Below are positions 1 through 8,452 of a stretch of DNA of 64,000 nt, in pieces (position 1 is the stretch's first letter; every line of letters starts with the position of its first letter). Position numbers and translations under genes: made by a program. The stretch is from Gillisia sp. Hel_I_86. GTDB lineage: Bacteria > Bacteroidota > Bacteroidia > Flavobacteriales > Flavobacteriaceae. A model generated the notes under the pieces. That model ran no database searches, had not been told where the DNA came from, and saw only the letters and a program-made list of their open reading frames with translations. The DNA is taken from contig NZ_VISE01000001.1 of the NCBI RefSeq assembly GCF_007827275.1, positions 2,790,001-2,854,000 on the forward strand, read 5' to 3'.

Positions 1-455
1 TAATCGACCATCTTTTTGGATCTATCATCACGCGTTCGTGTAGAATCACAAACCACTTCTCCCTCTTCCAAAATAGCTTTCTCCACGCCTTCTATATCCA
101 AATAATCTTTTTCTAAATAGCTGTTGAAATTGGCGTGGGACTGGTTGATTCCTTCATTTAAATAAGGATATTTAAAAGTGATTAGATAACAGTCTTCATC
201 TTTTAAAAATGATTTGGATAAAACGAGTTCTTTCAATTCCTCTTGGTCATCCTCTTTTTTAAGTATTGATTCTCTTTTGATTTTTAAAGATTGTTCTCTC
301 TGAAATTCAATTTCGTCCAAGCCGGTTATAGAGTCATTGCTTTTTGTATCGCGCTGTTTCTCTAATTGAATACGCTTGTATTCCATTTGCTTGGACGTCT
401 CTTTTTTACATGCCAATAAACTTATGCAGATTACCAGTATTATCAGGATTTTCAT
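1..455 (-). CDS. Lipoprotein, DUF4163/DUF3298-like, C-terminus outside window
   Basis: Reading the reverse strand from an ATG at 455 gives an open frame to the window edge. It begins MKILIILVICISLLACKK, a short hydrophobic signal followed by a lipobox (LLAC), so the protein is probably exported and lipidated at Cys16. A charged linker of about 60 residues follows. A segment near residues 90-110 (FKYPYLNEGINQSHANFN) resembles the start of the DUF4163/DUF3298 fold found in RsiV and PdaC relatives, which bind cell-wall ligands. The family call rests on this short match and is tentative; the lipoprotein call is firmer. The gene is cut by the left edge. Confidence 0.7.
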   Translation of the reverse strand, partial: MKILIILVICISLLACKKETSKQMEYKRIQLEKQRDTKSNDSITGLDEIEFQREQSLKIKRESILKKEDDQEELKELVLSKSFLKDEDCYLITFKYPYLNEGINQSHANFNSYLEKDYLDIEGVEKAILEEGEVVCDSTRTRDDRSKKMVD

Positions 456-605
456 AAAAGATGTATTTAATCTTTATTGAGGTTTAATTTCCCGAGGCCT
501 GCCCGTAATGTTTGGGTGGGCTTGTAAGGGGATTCTTGATTCTAAAAACGCCGTTAAAATTCTATGTACGTTTTTAGGTACTTATAAAATTCAAATTCTG
601 TTTAA

Positions 606-890
606 TCAATAAAGGCCATTTACTATGATTATTAGGCTGTTCACAACGACACTTAACAAGAGCAGGTCTAATATTAATTTTGGTTTTTGAATCGTAAGAA
701 TAGCAGCATTATGGGTATTGCATACAATTACTGTAATAACCACCATAAACTTATGCAGAAATCCATTGCCATGCATTAGGGAGGTCACTACAGCAATGGA
801 GCCTATACCCGTAGAGGCAATAATTCCTATAGAAGAATACCCGATTACGTTCTCAGAAAAGTCGATTTTCATTTTTGTGTAAAGTGTCAT
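606..890 (-). CDS. Small membrane protein of unknown function
   Basis: About 94 residues with two or three hydrophobic stretches (residues roughly 16-40, 46-60 and 70-92), so an inner-membrane protein is likely. The frame stays open upstream to a TTG at 917, but ATG codons at 890 and 872 are better starts; 890 is used here. It lies just downstream of the TerB-like gene on the same strand, with no terminator between, and so probably shares its TGA-N6-TCA-controlled promoter. No family recognised. Confidence 0.55.
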   Translation of the reverse strand: MTLYTKMKIDFSENVIGYSSIGIIASTGIGSIAVVTSLMHGNGFLHKFMVVITVIVCNTHNAAILTIQKPKLILDLLLLSVVVNSLIIIVNGLY

Positions 891-958
891 ATCGATTTTG
901 TTTAGTGATACCGGCAACTCGAAAGGCTGTCTTCTCTCGAAATATTAAAATAATCACT

Positions 959-1369
959 TTACTGATTTCCTTCAAATAATAATTTAAGTTTAGCAAGGAT
1001 CATAAGTTCTGCCTTGTTTTTTCCTGCAAATTCATTTGCAATTGCATTTGCGGTTTTTAAAATGAGCTGTTTTCGTTCTTTAGTGAATAATTTAGGGTGT
1101 TTTTCAAAATAGTCTTTAAAGCTCTCATAACATTCTTTCGCATCGGCTTGTTCATGGTCAAACCATTCAAAAACAATTTCAATTTGATAGGCTGCATTTG
1201 TACCAAATTCATCTTTGGAATTTTCCGGTTTTCGCCAATTGGATATAACAAGTTCACATAAGCGTTCATATTCCTGCTCCCTAACTACTTTATCTACTGC
1301 AGCAATGGCATAGAATAATTCCCCCAATTTTTGATAGAATATTAATTCTGGTTCTATAATTTTCTGCAT
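959..1369 (-). CDS. TerB-like (tellurite resistance B family) protein
   Basis: This 136-residue, probably all-helical, cytoplasmic protein has the features of the TerB-like fold: an N-terminal helix with FYAIAAVDKVVREQEYERL, where an acidic/basic turn follows the first helix, and a C-terminal KAELMILAKLKLLF helix. TerB proteins are linked to metal or envelope stress; the biochemical role is unclear. The gene is preceded by a perfect 16-bp palindrome (1419-1434) positioned exactly like the operators of the nearby stress genes, so it probably belongs to the same regulon. The small membrane protein downstream is probably in the same operon. Confidence 0.7.
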   Translation of the reverse strand: MQKIIEPELIFYQKLGELFYAIAAVDKVVREQEYERLCELVISNWRKPENSKDEFGTNAAYQIEIVFEWFDHEQADAKECYESFKDYFEKHPKLFTKERKQLILKTANAIANEFAGKNKAELMILAKLKLLFEGNQ

Positions 1370-1389
1370 GGTTAAAGGATTTTATTTTA

Positions 1390-1434
1390 TAAATTTACCA
1401 GCCTCTATGGATAGTAACAATGATAATTATCATT
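1390..1434 (-). promoter_or_regulatory. TGA-N6-TCA operator and -7 element for the TerB-like gene
   Basis: TGATAATTATCA lies at 1421-1432, inside a perfect 16-bp palindrome (1419-1434). On the minus strand TAAATTTA (1397 down to 1390) begins 23 bp beyond the operator edge, the same spacing as at seven other sites in this window. It points to the gene starting at 1369. The kinase gene on the other side (1648) has no such element at that distance. Confidence 0.75.
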
Positions 1435-1647
1435 AAGTACAATACCAGTGGAATATTGGACTCATTTTGACTTTCTGTTTGGAACCGGGAATTAAGGATT
1501 TTATTTATTAAAGAAGGCTTTATTGAGTAGCATAGCCATACCTACGGTACACTAAAAAGATGAGATTAAGGAGCAAAATGTAAAATTCGTAGGTAAAAGA
1601 AAAAGTCGAGAGGAGTTCATTATAATAATAATGGGTATTTTTGAATT

Positions 1648-2811
1648 ATGGAAGGTTTTAAACGGGAGAGTGATGTATTCAGGATTCTTTCTGAAGCAGT
1701 TTCAGAAGGTATTATTGTGGTTGACAAAGCCCAGCAAATTGTAACCACTAATAAAGCTGCCGATGCAATTTTTGGCTATGCAAAAAATGAGCTTATTGGA
1801 AAATCCTTGGATGTTTTAATTCCCATGAAGTACCGTCATTCACATCCTAAGCAGGTGAAGACTTTTTTAGAAGATAGCGATAAACGGCAAATGGGCCATG
1901 GGAGGGATCTATATGGGTTGCGGAAAGACGGCTCCCAATTTCCGGTAGAAGCAGGATTAAATCCTTTTAATATAAATGGGAACATGTATGTCATGGCATT
2001 TGTTATAGATATTACCGTGCGAAAAGAGGCAGAAAAGGAAATTAGGGACTTGAATGCCGATCTGGAAAAAAAGGTGGAAGAGAGAACCTATCAGTTAAAG
2101 GAAGCCCTGCATAAGGAAAAGGACCTAAATGAATTAAAAACAAAATTCCTTTCGTTGGTGTCTCATGAATTCAAGACCCCGTTGAGCGGTATTCTCACTT
2201 CATCTACCCTAATTGGTAAATATCCCAATACAGGGCAACAAGATAAGCGTGACAAGCATATTAAAACCATTCAAAATAAGGTTAAGTTCCTAAATAATAT
2301 AATTAATGATTTCTTGTCTATAGAGCGTTTGGAAAGTGGAAAGGTAAATTATAAATTCTCAACGTTTCCTTTGAGCAAGATCATAAACGAAGTGATTTAT
2401 GATGCCAATATGTTTCTTAAAGATGGGCAAAAAATTAATTATCCAGAAAATATTGATGGCATTTTTATAAGTTTTGACGAAAAAATCTTACAACTCATAA
2501 TGACAAATCTTTTAAATAATGCCGTTAAATATTCCTCAGAAAATTCCACTATAGATATTGAAGCTGTTCTTGATACTAAAAGGCTTAGTATTGTTGTAAA
2601 AGATGAAGGTATAGGAGTTCCTGTTAACGAGCAAAAGTATATATTCAATAGGTATTTTAGGGCAGAAAATGCTCTTTTAAACCAAGGTACGGGAATAGGG
2701 CTTAATATAGTTAAAAGCCACTTGGAAAACTTGGGAGGTACAATTACCTTTGTAAGTGAAGAAAATAAGGGTAGTACTTTTTCGATAACAATTCCAGTTT
2801 CCACAAATTAA
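1648..2811 (+). CDS. PAS-domain sensor histidine kinase, FixL-like
   Basis: 387 residues, with no membrane segment or signal peptide, so it should be a cytoplasmic sensor. Order: PAS domain (about 8-128), coiled-coil linker (130-158), HisKA dimerisation helix with the phospho-acceptor in SHEFKTPLSG (His173), and a HATPase_c domain with N box, DEGIGVP (G1) and GTGIGLNIV (G2) motifs. The PAS carries His66 in YRHSHP and Arg86 in GHGR, 20 residues apart, as for the heme-binding His and distal Arg of FixL. Related non-heme PAS domains can also carry both residues, so oxygen sensing is only a hypothesis. Six bases separate it from the response regulator gene; the two form an operon. A -7-like TATTTTTG (1636-1643) sits right before the ATG, so a very short or absent leader is possible. 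Confidence 0.92.
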   Translation: MEGFKRESDVFRILSEAVSEGIIVVDKAQQIVTTNKAADAIFGYAKNELIGKSLDVLIPMKYRHSHPKQVKTFLEDSDKRQMGHGRDLYGLRKDGSQFPVEAGLNPFNINGNMYVMAFVIDITVRKEAEKEIRDLNADLEKKVEERTYQLKEALHKEKDLNELKTKFLSLVSHEFKTPLSGILTSSTLIGKYPNTGQQDKRDKHIKTIQNKVKFLNNIINDFLSIERLESGKVNYKFSTFPLSKIINEVIYDANMFLKDGQKINYPENIDGIFISFDEKILQLIMTNLLNNAVKYSSENSTIDIEAVLDTKRLSIVVKDEGIGVPVNEQKYIFNRYFRAENALLNQGTGIGLNIVKSHLENLGGTITFVSEENKGSTFSITIPVSTN

Positions 2812-2817
2812 AGAGAT

Positions 2818-3873
2818 ATGAAAACAATTTTATTGATCGAGGACGATGCTGCTTTACGGGAAAATACTGCAGAGCTGTTGGAATTGTCCAATTACCAGGT
2901 TATTACTGCTTCAAATGGCCAAATTGGAATAGAAAAGGTCAATGAGCATATACCCGATCTTATTGTTTGTGATATCATGATGCCAGAAGTAGATGGTTAT
3001 GGGGTATTGGACCTGGTTTCTAAAGATCCTAAAACTTCCCACATCCCATTTATATTTCTTTCAGCAAAAACAGAGCACAAGGAAGTTCGTAAAGGGATGG
3101 ATCTTGGTGCAGACGATTATATTACCAAACCCTTTGAGGAGGATGAATTAATTAGCGCAATACAAAGCCGGTTGGCTAAAGCTGAAATATTAGCCCAAAC
3201 TTCAGATAACAGAGCTGTACAAGAGGATCAAAATGGAAATTCCACACTTAGGAACCTTAACGAGTTAAAGAATTTTTTTGATACCAAGGGTAATATTTTA
3301 AGCTTTAATAAAGGGGAGCTAATTTATAAGGAAGGAGAACGCTCCAATACTATTTACCTAATCCTGAAAGGAGTAGTTAAAAGTTATAAAATGGACGAGA
3401 AGGGCAAAGAATTAATTACGGCGCTTTATAAGGCAGATAATTTTTTAGGCTTTACGTCTTTTGCTGAGAGCATAACCTATCAAGAATCTGTAATGGCAGT
3501 AGAAGAGGTAAAACTTGCTGGAATATCCAAGAGCGACCTAAAGGAAATTTTGGGCAAAAATAATGAGGTGTCCATAGAGGTGTTAAACTTACTAACAGGT
3601 GATATTTCCGAGATTAAAGAGCAATTGTTACAAATGGCATATGGTTCGGTGCGCAAAAAAACAGCAAGAACCATTCTGCAGTTTGTTAAGATTCTCGATA
3701 AAAACCCGCAAGATACCATTAAAATCTCGCGGTACGATTTGGCAAGTGTAGCTGGTATTGCTACCGAAAGTTTAATACGAACCCTTTCTGGCTTTAAGAA
3801 AAAGGGCTTAATTGAAATTGAAGGCAGAAACATTAGAATACTCGACCTAGAAAAATTGAATGCAATAGAATAG
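2818..3873 (+). CDS. Response regulator fused to CRP/FNR-type cNMP-binding and HTH domains
   Basis: 351 residues. The receiver domain (1-120) has acidic pocket EDD (8-10), phospho-acceptor Asp52 in VCDIMMPE and Lys in ITKPF. Then follow a cyclic-nucleotide-binding-like beta barrel (about 148-265) and a CRP-type winged helix (about 275-345). The recognition helix reads TESLIR (316-321), matching RETVGR of CRP and VETISR of FNR; the Glu and Arg that read the TGA half-site are kept (Glu317, Arg321). The only cysteine is Cys51, so it is not an Fe-S FNR. It should act as a phosphorylation-controlled activator, i.e. FixJ and FixK functions in one chain. It is the best candidate for the TGA-N6-TCA sites at the promoters around it. 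Confidence 0.92.
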   Translation: MKTILLIEDDAALRENTAELLELSNYQVITASNGQIGIEKVNEHIPDLIVCDIMMPEVDGYGVLDLVSKDPKTSHIPFIFLSAKTEHKEVRKGMDLGADDYITKPFEEDELISAIQSRLAKAEILAQTSDNRAVQEDQNGNSTLRNLNELKNFFDTKGNILSFNKGELIYKEGERSNTIYLILKGVVKSYKMDEKGKELITALYKADNFLGFTSFAESITYQESVMAVEEVKLAGISKSDLKEILGKNNEVSIEVLNLLTGDISEIKEQLLQMAYGSVRKKTARTILQFVKILDKNPQDTIKISRYDLASVAGIATESLIRTLSGFKKKGLIEIEGRNIRILDLEKLNAIE

Positions 3874-3885
3874 ACTTTGGTTAAC

Positions 3886-3928
3886 TGACAATTATCATTC
3901 TTTTAATCACCAAACTAAAATATTTTAG
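3886..3928 (+). promoter_or_regulatory. TGA-N6-TCA operator and -7 element, universal stress gene at 3960
   Basis: TGACAATTATCA (3886-3897) is followed after exactly 23 bp by TATTTTAG (3921-3928), a weak form of the Bacteroidota -7 element. The coding start is 32 bp further on. Same geometry as the other sites of this set. Confidence 0.75.
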
Positions 3929-3959
3929 CTTTTTATCTATAAATACTATAAATACGAAA

Positions 3960-4796
3960 GTGAAAAATATTTTAATACCTACAGATTTTTCTGAGAATTC
4001 TTGGAACGCTATTATTTATGCATTTTCTTTTTTTCAAAAAGAAGAGGTTACATTTCATCTTATTCATTTTACTTTGCCAAGCGATAATTCTCATGGAGAA
4101 CACTCATTTGAAAATGAAACTTCATTAAATGAGTCCAACTCTAAAATGGAAAGTCCCAATTTTAAAAAATTATTAGATAAGATCAATCAATTTTTTCCTG
4201 AAAACCGAAGCCAAATTTTAACAGTTATTCGTAGTGCCAAAGTTATAGAAGGTATTCGCCTATATCTTATAAACGAAGATATAGATTTACTAATAATGGG
4301 CACCAAAGGCGCTTCCAATTACCATGAATTTCCTATTGGCAACCAAACCTTGGAGGTAATTACCAAAGTAAAATGCTCAATTCTTGTTATCCCGGAAAAA
4401 GCAATATTTAAAATCCCAATAAGCTTGGTGTTCCCTACAGATTTTAATATTGTCTATAAGAGTAAAATAATTAATTCACTTATAGATATAGTGAATATCC
4501 AAAATGCATCAATAAAAATTCTAAGGGTAGCTCAAAATCAAAAAAAACTAAATGACTATCAGGTTGAAAACAGGGATTATTTAAAGAAAAATTTAGATAA
4601 TGTTCCTTATAGTTTTCATGTTATCGACAATCCAAATCTGGAAAGAGGACTTCAGTTTTTTATAAATACAATGAAAGTGGATATGGTCGCCATGGTGGCA
4701 AAAAACATCAACTTTTCCCAAAGGCTTTTATTTAAACCATCCGTAACTCAGTTTAATTACCATAGGGAAATCCCTTTTTTGGTTTTGCATGAATAA
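3960..4796 (+). CDS. Universal stress protein, tandem UspA domains (paralogue 1)
   Basis: 278 residues, starting at a GTG (the conserved MKNILIPTDFS begins here). The first UspA domain ends with the ATP-binding loop GTKG-x9-GNQT (residues 114-130). The second half starts with LVFPTDFN, the remnant of the strand 1 motif, but lacks the glycine-rich loop, so only one nucleotide site per chain is expected. Cytoplasmic. It is the first of five consecutive usp genes and has its own promoter, which separates it from the kinase/regulator operon upstream and from the next usp gene (154 bp downstream). Confidence 0.9.
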   Translation: MKNILIPTDFSENSWNAIIYAFSFFQKEEVTFHLIHFTLPSDNSHGEHSFENETSLNESNSKMESPNFKKLLDKINQFFPENRSQILTVIRSAKVIEGIRLYLINEDIDLLIMGTKGASNYHEFPIGNQTLEVITKVKCSILVIPEKAIFKIPISLVFPTDFNIVYKSKIINSLIDIVNIQNASIKILRVAQNQKKLNDYQVENRDYLKKNLDNVPYSFHVIDNPNLERGLQFFINTMKVDMVAMVAKNINFSQRLLFKPSVTQFNYHREIPFLVLHE

Positions 4797-4885
4797 TTCA
4801 TAATTCTTGGGAACGAGTCTTATAAAAAATGCAGATACTTTCAAATTCTAATCACTTATTTACAGTTTATAATACATTGAATAGA

Positions 4886-4928
4886 TGATTCTTATCATTT
4901 TTTGTTTACAATCATTATTGTAGTTTTA
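4886..4928 (+). promoter_or_regulatory. TGA-N6-TCA operator and -7 element, usp operon at 4951
   Basis: TGATTCTTATCA (4886-4897) and, 23 bp downstream, TAGTTTTA (4921-4928). The start codon of the usp gene is at 4951. Confidence 0.72.
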
Positions 4929-4950
4929 AATACTATTTAAATCTAGTCTC

Positions 4951-5799
4951 ATGCGAAAAATACTAATACCCACAGATTTTTCTGAAAATGCTTTGAATGC
5001 CATAAAGTATGGACTGGAACTATTTAAATATGAGCTCTGTGAAATATACCTTATCCATGCATATTCAGATGAGGTGTACAATACAAAAGGCCTTCTGGTT
5101 CGTGCAGGGTTTGAGGAGCTGAAGCTGCAAACTTTCAGAAATTCCGAAAAAGAACTAGAAAAACTGGAGAAGGAAATCCTTTTATTTTCCCCAAACCCAA
5201 AACATCGGATAATTACACTTTCTAAATTCGAAATATTGGTAGATGCCGTAAATGATCTCGCCGATAAAGAAAATATAGATATAATTATTATGGGGACCAG
5301 AGGTAAATCCAATGATAAAAAATTAACCTTTGGGAGCAATACACTTCAAGTTGTTAAATATGTTAAATGCCCGGTCCTAGCGGTTCCCAATACTTTTAAA
5401 AATGGGGCACCTTCTAAAATCCTATTTCCTACAGATTACCTGCTGCCGTATAAGCGTAGAGAGATAAAACTTTTAAGCACCATGGCAAATAGTTTTGCTG
5501 CCCGTATTGTTTTTCTGCATATTTCCAAATTTGAACAAGCATCCTACAGGCAGCAGGATAATAAAACTTTTTTAGAGAGCTGTGTAGAAGATAATAAGAC
5601 CGAGTTTATGAACATTAAGGGGGGTGATCTTACCGCTACAATAAATAACCAAATAAAATCCAATGGAATCGATATGGTGGTTATGGTCAACTCAAGGCAC
5701 TCTTATCTAGAAAGCATGCTGTACACCTCTACCATCGATAAAATGGGACTTCATTTAGAGGTTCCATTTTTAATACTCCAAAATTTACAACGTTATTAA
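4951..5799 (+). CDS. Universal stress protein, tandem UspA domains (paralogue 2)
   Basis: 282 residues beginning MRKILIPTDFSENALNAI, the UspA strand 1/helix 1 signature. The ATP loop of the first domain reads GTRG-x9-GSN (about residues 114-128). The second domain begins KILFPTDYL and has no such loop. The next two usp genes follow after 10 and 12 bp, so 4951-7525 is one three-gene operon driven by the operator at 4886. Sequence divergence from its neighbours shows an old tandem duplication rather than a recent one. Confidence 0.9.
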   Translation: MRKILIPTDFSENALNAIKYGLELFKYELCEIYLIHAYSDEVYNTKGLLVRAGFEELKLQTFRNSEKELEKLEKEILLFSPNPKHRIITLSKFEILVDAVNDLADKENIDIIIMGTRGKSNDKKLTFGSNTLQVVKYVKCPVLAVPNTFKNGAPSKILFPTDYLLPYKRREIKLLSTMANSFAARIVFLHISKFEQASYRQQDNKTFLESCVEDNKTEFMNIKGGDLTATINNQIKSNGIDMVVMVNSRHSYLESMLYTSTIDKMGLHLEVPFLILQNLQRY

Positions 5800-5809
5800 A
5801 ATAATAGAT

Positions 5810-6664
5810 ATGAAACGTATTTTACTACCCACAGATTTTTCCGATACGGCATACAATGCGATGTGCTATGCAGTTCAACTTTTTGAGAAGGAGAAATGCG
5901 AGTTTACGCTGTTACATACTTATACTCCTGTTACCTATAATGTGGGAACCGTAGCAGATAGTTATTCTACATTCGAATTACTGGAAGTTTTGAAGTCGAC
6001 AGTGGGGCAAAACCTGGATAAAACCGAGGAGCTGTTAAAAGGGAAATTCAAGAACCCAAATCATACTTTTCAAAAAAAAGGCACTTACAATTTACTGATC
6101 AACGAAATGCAGGATCTAATTAAAGAGAAAAACATAGAGCTTATTGTGATGGGTACCACGGGAGCAACTGGGGCAAAAGAAATTTTTCTGGGCACCAACA
6201 CCATGTATACCATTAAAAATGTTAAATGTGCAGTAATCGCCGTGCCGGCAAATTTTAGTTATGAAGAACCAAAAGAGATCTTATTTCCAACCGATTTTAA
6301 ATTCTCCTACAAAAACAAGTACTTATCATTTATAAGGGACCTGTGCAAAACACATACATCTAAACTGCATATATTCAATGTTGTTAAAGAAGAAACCACA
6401 GCTTCTAAAAATGATATGATGATGGATTTCTTGGACAAATATTTCGAAGATAATTTTCATAGATTTCATATCGCTAAAAACAAAGATCTTCAAGAAGCGA
6501 TAGTGGCATTCGAGTTAAAGAACAAAATCAATTTATTAATTATGATTCATAACAAGCATTCCTTTTTTGAAAACTTGTTGTTCAAGCCTGTTATCAATAA
6601 AATAGTATTTCATACCCAAGTTCCTTTCTTGGTCATTCCTTCAGAAGAAAGAATGATGAATTAA
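5810..6664 (+). CDS. Universal stress protein, tandem UspA domains (paralogue 3)
   Basis: 284 residues beginning MKRILLPTDFSDTAYNAM. The nucleotide-binding loop of the first domain is GTTG-x9-GTN; the second domain starts EILFPTDFK and lacks the loop. Middle gene of the 4951-7525 usp operon, 10 bp after the previous stop and 12 bp before the next start. The role is inferred from the family: ATP-binding stress-survival proteins made when growth or respiration stops. Confidence 0.9.
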   Translation: MKRILLPTDFSDTAYNAMCYAVQLFEKEKCEFTLLHTYTPVTYNVGTVADSYSTFELLEVLKSTVGQNLDKTEELLKGKFKNPNHTFQKKGTYNLLINEMQDLIKEKNIELIVMGTTGATGAKEIFLGTNTMYTIKNVKCAVIAVPANFSYEEPKEILFPTDFKFSYKNKYLSFIRDLCKTHTSKLHIFNVVKEETTASKNDMMMDFLDKYFEDNFHRFHIAKNKDLQEAIVAFELKNKINLLIMIHNKHSFFENLLFKPVINKIVFHTQVPFLVIPSEERMMN

Positions 6665-6676
6665 AAGCTGATACCG

Positions 6677-7525
6677 ATGAAACATATACTAGTACCAACA
6701 GATTTTTCCCAGAATGCCTATAGTGCGCTGCACTATGCAACACAATTATTTAAAAATGAGACGGCGACATTTTATTTGGTGAATTCCTTTGAAGCCAATG
6801 TGATCGCCCAAACAAAAGGAATTCCAACAAGTAAGAGTGAAAAGATAATAGCGCGGCTAAATAATGAATCTCAAGATAAGGCCAAACAGGTAAGGCATAA
6901 AATAATTCTGGATACAGAAAACAAACTTCATAAGTTTGAAATTATTTCCACCTTTTTAGATTTCCAAAAAACCATAAACAATCTTATTAAATCCAAAGCA
7001 ATAGATTATGTAGTGATGGGGACCAAAGGAGCAACCGGGGCAAAGGATGTATTGTTTGGGAGCAATACGGTTAAAGCGATCAAAAAACTAAAAGGAGCAC
7101 CACTCTTAATGATCCCTAATGAAATGGAATATGTGGAGGTTAAAAGAATTGGATTTGCTACAGATTTTACCAGAAAATTCATGCCCGAGGAAATAGCTCC
7201 AATCATCCGGTTTGCGAAAAACCATAATGCGGTATTAAGGATAATATTCCTAGGGGAACAAGAGATAATTACCGAAACGCAGCGTGAAAACATACATGAG
7301 CTTAAAGAGATGCTTTACGAGATAGATTACAAGCTTTTTGAAGAAGGAGTATTATACAATAAAACAGATAGCTTATTACAATATGTTATGTTATATGATT
7401 TTAATATTTTGGCAATGGTACATTATAAGCACAGTTTCTTAAAAGACCTTTTAAGGGAACCTGTAATCAAGATGATGGGATTATATTCCAATCGTCCCTA
7501 TTTGGTGATTCCGGCAGCCAACTGA
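6677..7525 (+). CDS. Universal stress protein, tandem UspA domains (paralogue 4)
   Basis: 282 residues beginning MKHILVPTDFSQNAYSAL. First-domain loop GTKG-x9-GSN; second domain starts RIGFATDFT, more decayed than in its neighbours. Last gene of the three-gene usp operon. Its TGA stop codon (7523-7525) is also the first half-site of the next operator, so a regulator bound for the downstream gene sits at the very end of this one. Confidence 0.9.
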   Translation: MKHILVPTDFSQNAYSALHYATQLFKNETATFYLVNSFEANVIAQTKGIPTSKSEKIIARLNNESQDKAKQVRHKIILDTENKLHKFEIISTFLDFQKTINNLIKSKAIDYVVMGTKGATGAKDVLFGSNTVKAIKKLKGAPLLMIPNEMEYVEVKRIGFATDFTRKFMPEEIAPIIRFAKNHNAVLRIIFLGEQEIITETQRENIHELKEMLYEIDYKLFEEGVLYNKTDSLLQYVMLYDFNILAMVHYKHSFLKDLLREPVIKMMGLYSNRPYLVIPAAN

Positions 7526-7565
7526 TAATTATCATAGAAATCATGGTCTTTGCCTAGTACATTTA
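7523..7565 (+). promoter_or_regulatory. TGA-N6-TCA operator and -7 element, usp operon at 7590
   Basis: TGATAATTATCA (7523-7534) overlaps the stop codon of the preceding gene. TACATTTA (7558-7565) begins 23 bp beyond it. The -7 element overlaps the upstream candidate start ATG at 7566, which supports the later start at 7590. Confidence 0.75.
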
Positions 7566-7589
7566 ATGGTGGAATTTAAAATGCAAACG

Positions 7590-8441
7590 ATGAAAAAGAA
7601 AATTTTATTACCAACAGATTTTTCCCAGCATTCATGGAACACAATAGTTTATGCAAGTGAATTATTCAAAAATGAAGAATGTAATTTTTATTTGCTGAAT
7701 GCATTTAAATATGAGGTAGTTGATTTAGGAGTTAATACTCCAGCTAATTCAGAAGATCGTATCTATAATATGGCTAAATCCAAATCTGAAGCGCAATTAA
7801 AAAAACTCATAAAAATGCTTGCTATAAGGAATTCGGGGTATAATCACACCTATTCTACCCATGCGGTCAATAATAATCCAATAAACGCAATAAAAGAGTT
7901 TGTGGAAACCAAAGATATCGAGCTAATAATAGTAGGAAATAAAGGAGAGACGGACGCTTTGGATATAGTGTATGGAAGTAACGCTATCACTATTATGGAA
8001 AAAATTAGAAATTGTCCAGTCCTTGTAATTCCTAGTCATTTTGAATATAAGGATCCCAAAGAGATTGTGTTCCCAACAAGTTATAAGACTCATTATAAAA
8101 AACGGGAACTGGAATATCTTTTTGAAATTTCGAAAATAACCAATTCCCCCGTGAGAATTTTACATGTAAATAAATCAGCTTCCCTCGATGAAAAACAACT
8201 GGAAAAAAGAGCTTTGCTGGAAGAATATTTGGATGGAGTGGTATATACATTTCATTGGTTAGAACATGATAATGTACAAACAGGCTTGCATTTATTTGTA
8301 CAAAGCCGGGGCAGTGAAATGATTGTTTTTATAAATAAAAAACACGCTTTTTTTGATGTGCTCTTTTCCAAACCAATGGTAAAAGATCTTGGTCAACATG
8401 CGAAGGTTCCTGTTTTGGTTCTACACGATCTGCGCAATTAA
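7590..8441 (+). CDS. Universal stress protein, tandem UspA domains (paralogue 5)
   Basis: About 283 residues from MKKKILLPTDFSQHSWNT. ATGs at 7566 and 7581 are in frame, but the former lies directly at the -7 element, and all paralogues start at the M-K-x-I-L motif, so 7590 is preferred. The ATP loop GNKG-x9-GSN is present in the first domain (Asn replaces Thr after the first Gly). The second domain begins EIVFPTSYK and has no loop. It heads an operon with the release-factor-like gene (11 bp later) and the ATP-cone gene. Confidence 0.9.
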   Translation: MKKKILLPTDFSQHSWNTIVYASELFKNEECNFYLLNAFKYEVVDLGVNTPANSEDRIYNMAKSKSEAQLKKLIKMLAIRNSGYNHTYSTHAVNNNPINAIKEFVETKDIELIIVGNKGETDALDIVYGSNAITIMEKIRNCPVLVIPSHFEYKDPKEIVFPTSYKTHYKKRELEYLFEISKITNSPVRILHVNKSASLDEKQLEKRALLEEYLDGVVYTFHWLEHDNVQTGLHLFVQSRGSEMIVFINKKHAFFDVLFSKPMVKDLGQHAKVPVLVLHDLRN

Positions 8442-8452
8442 AATGATGAATT

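Noticed and set aside
2818-3873. Oxygen-sensing FNR with an Fe-S cluster
   Set aside because: The protein has one cysteine (Cys51) only, so it cannot bind a four-cysteine cluster.
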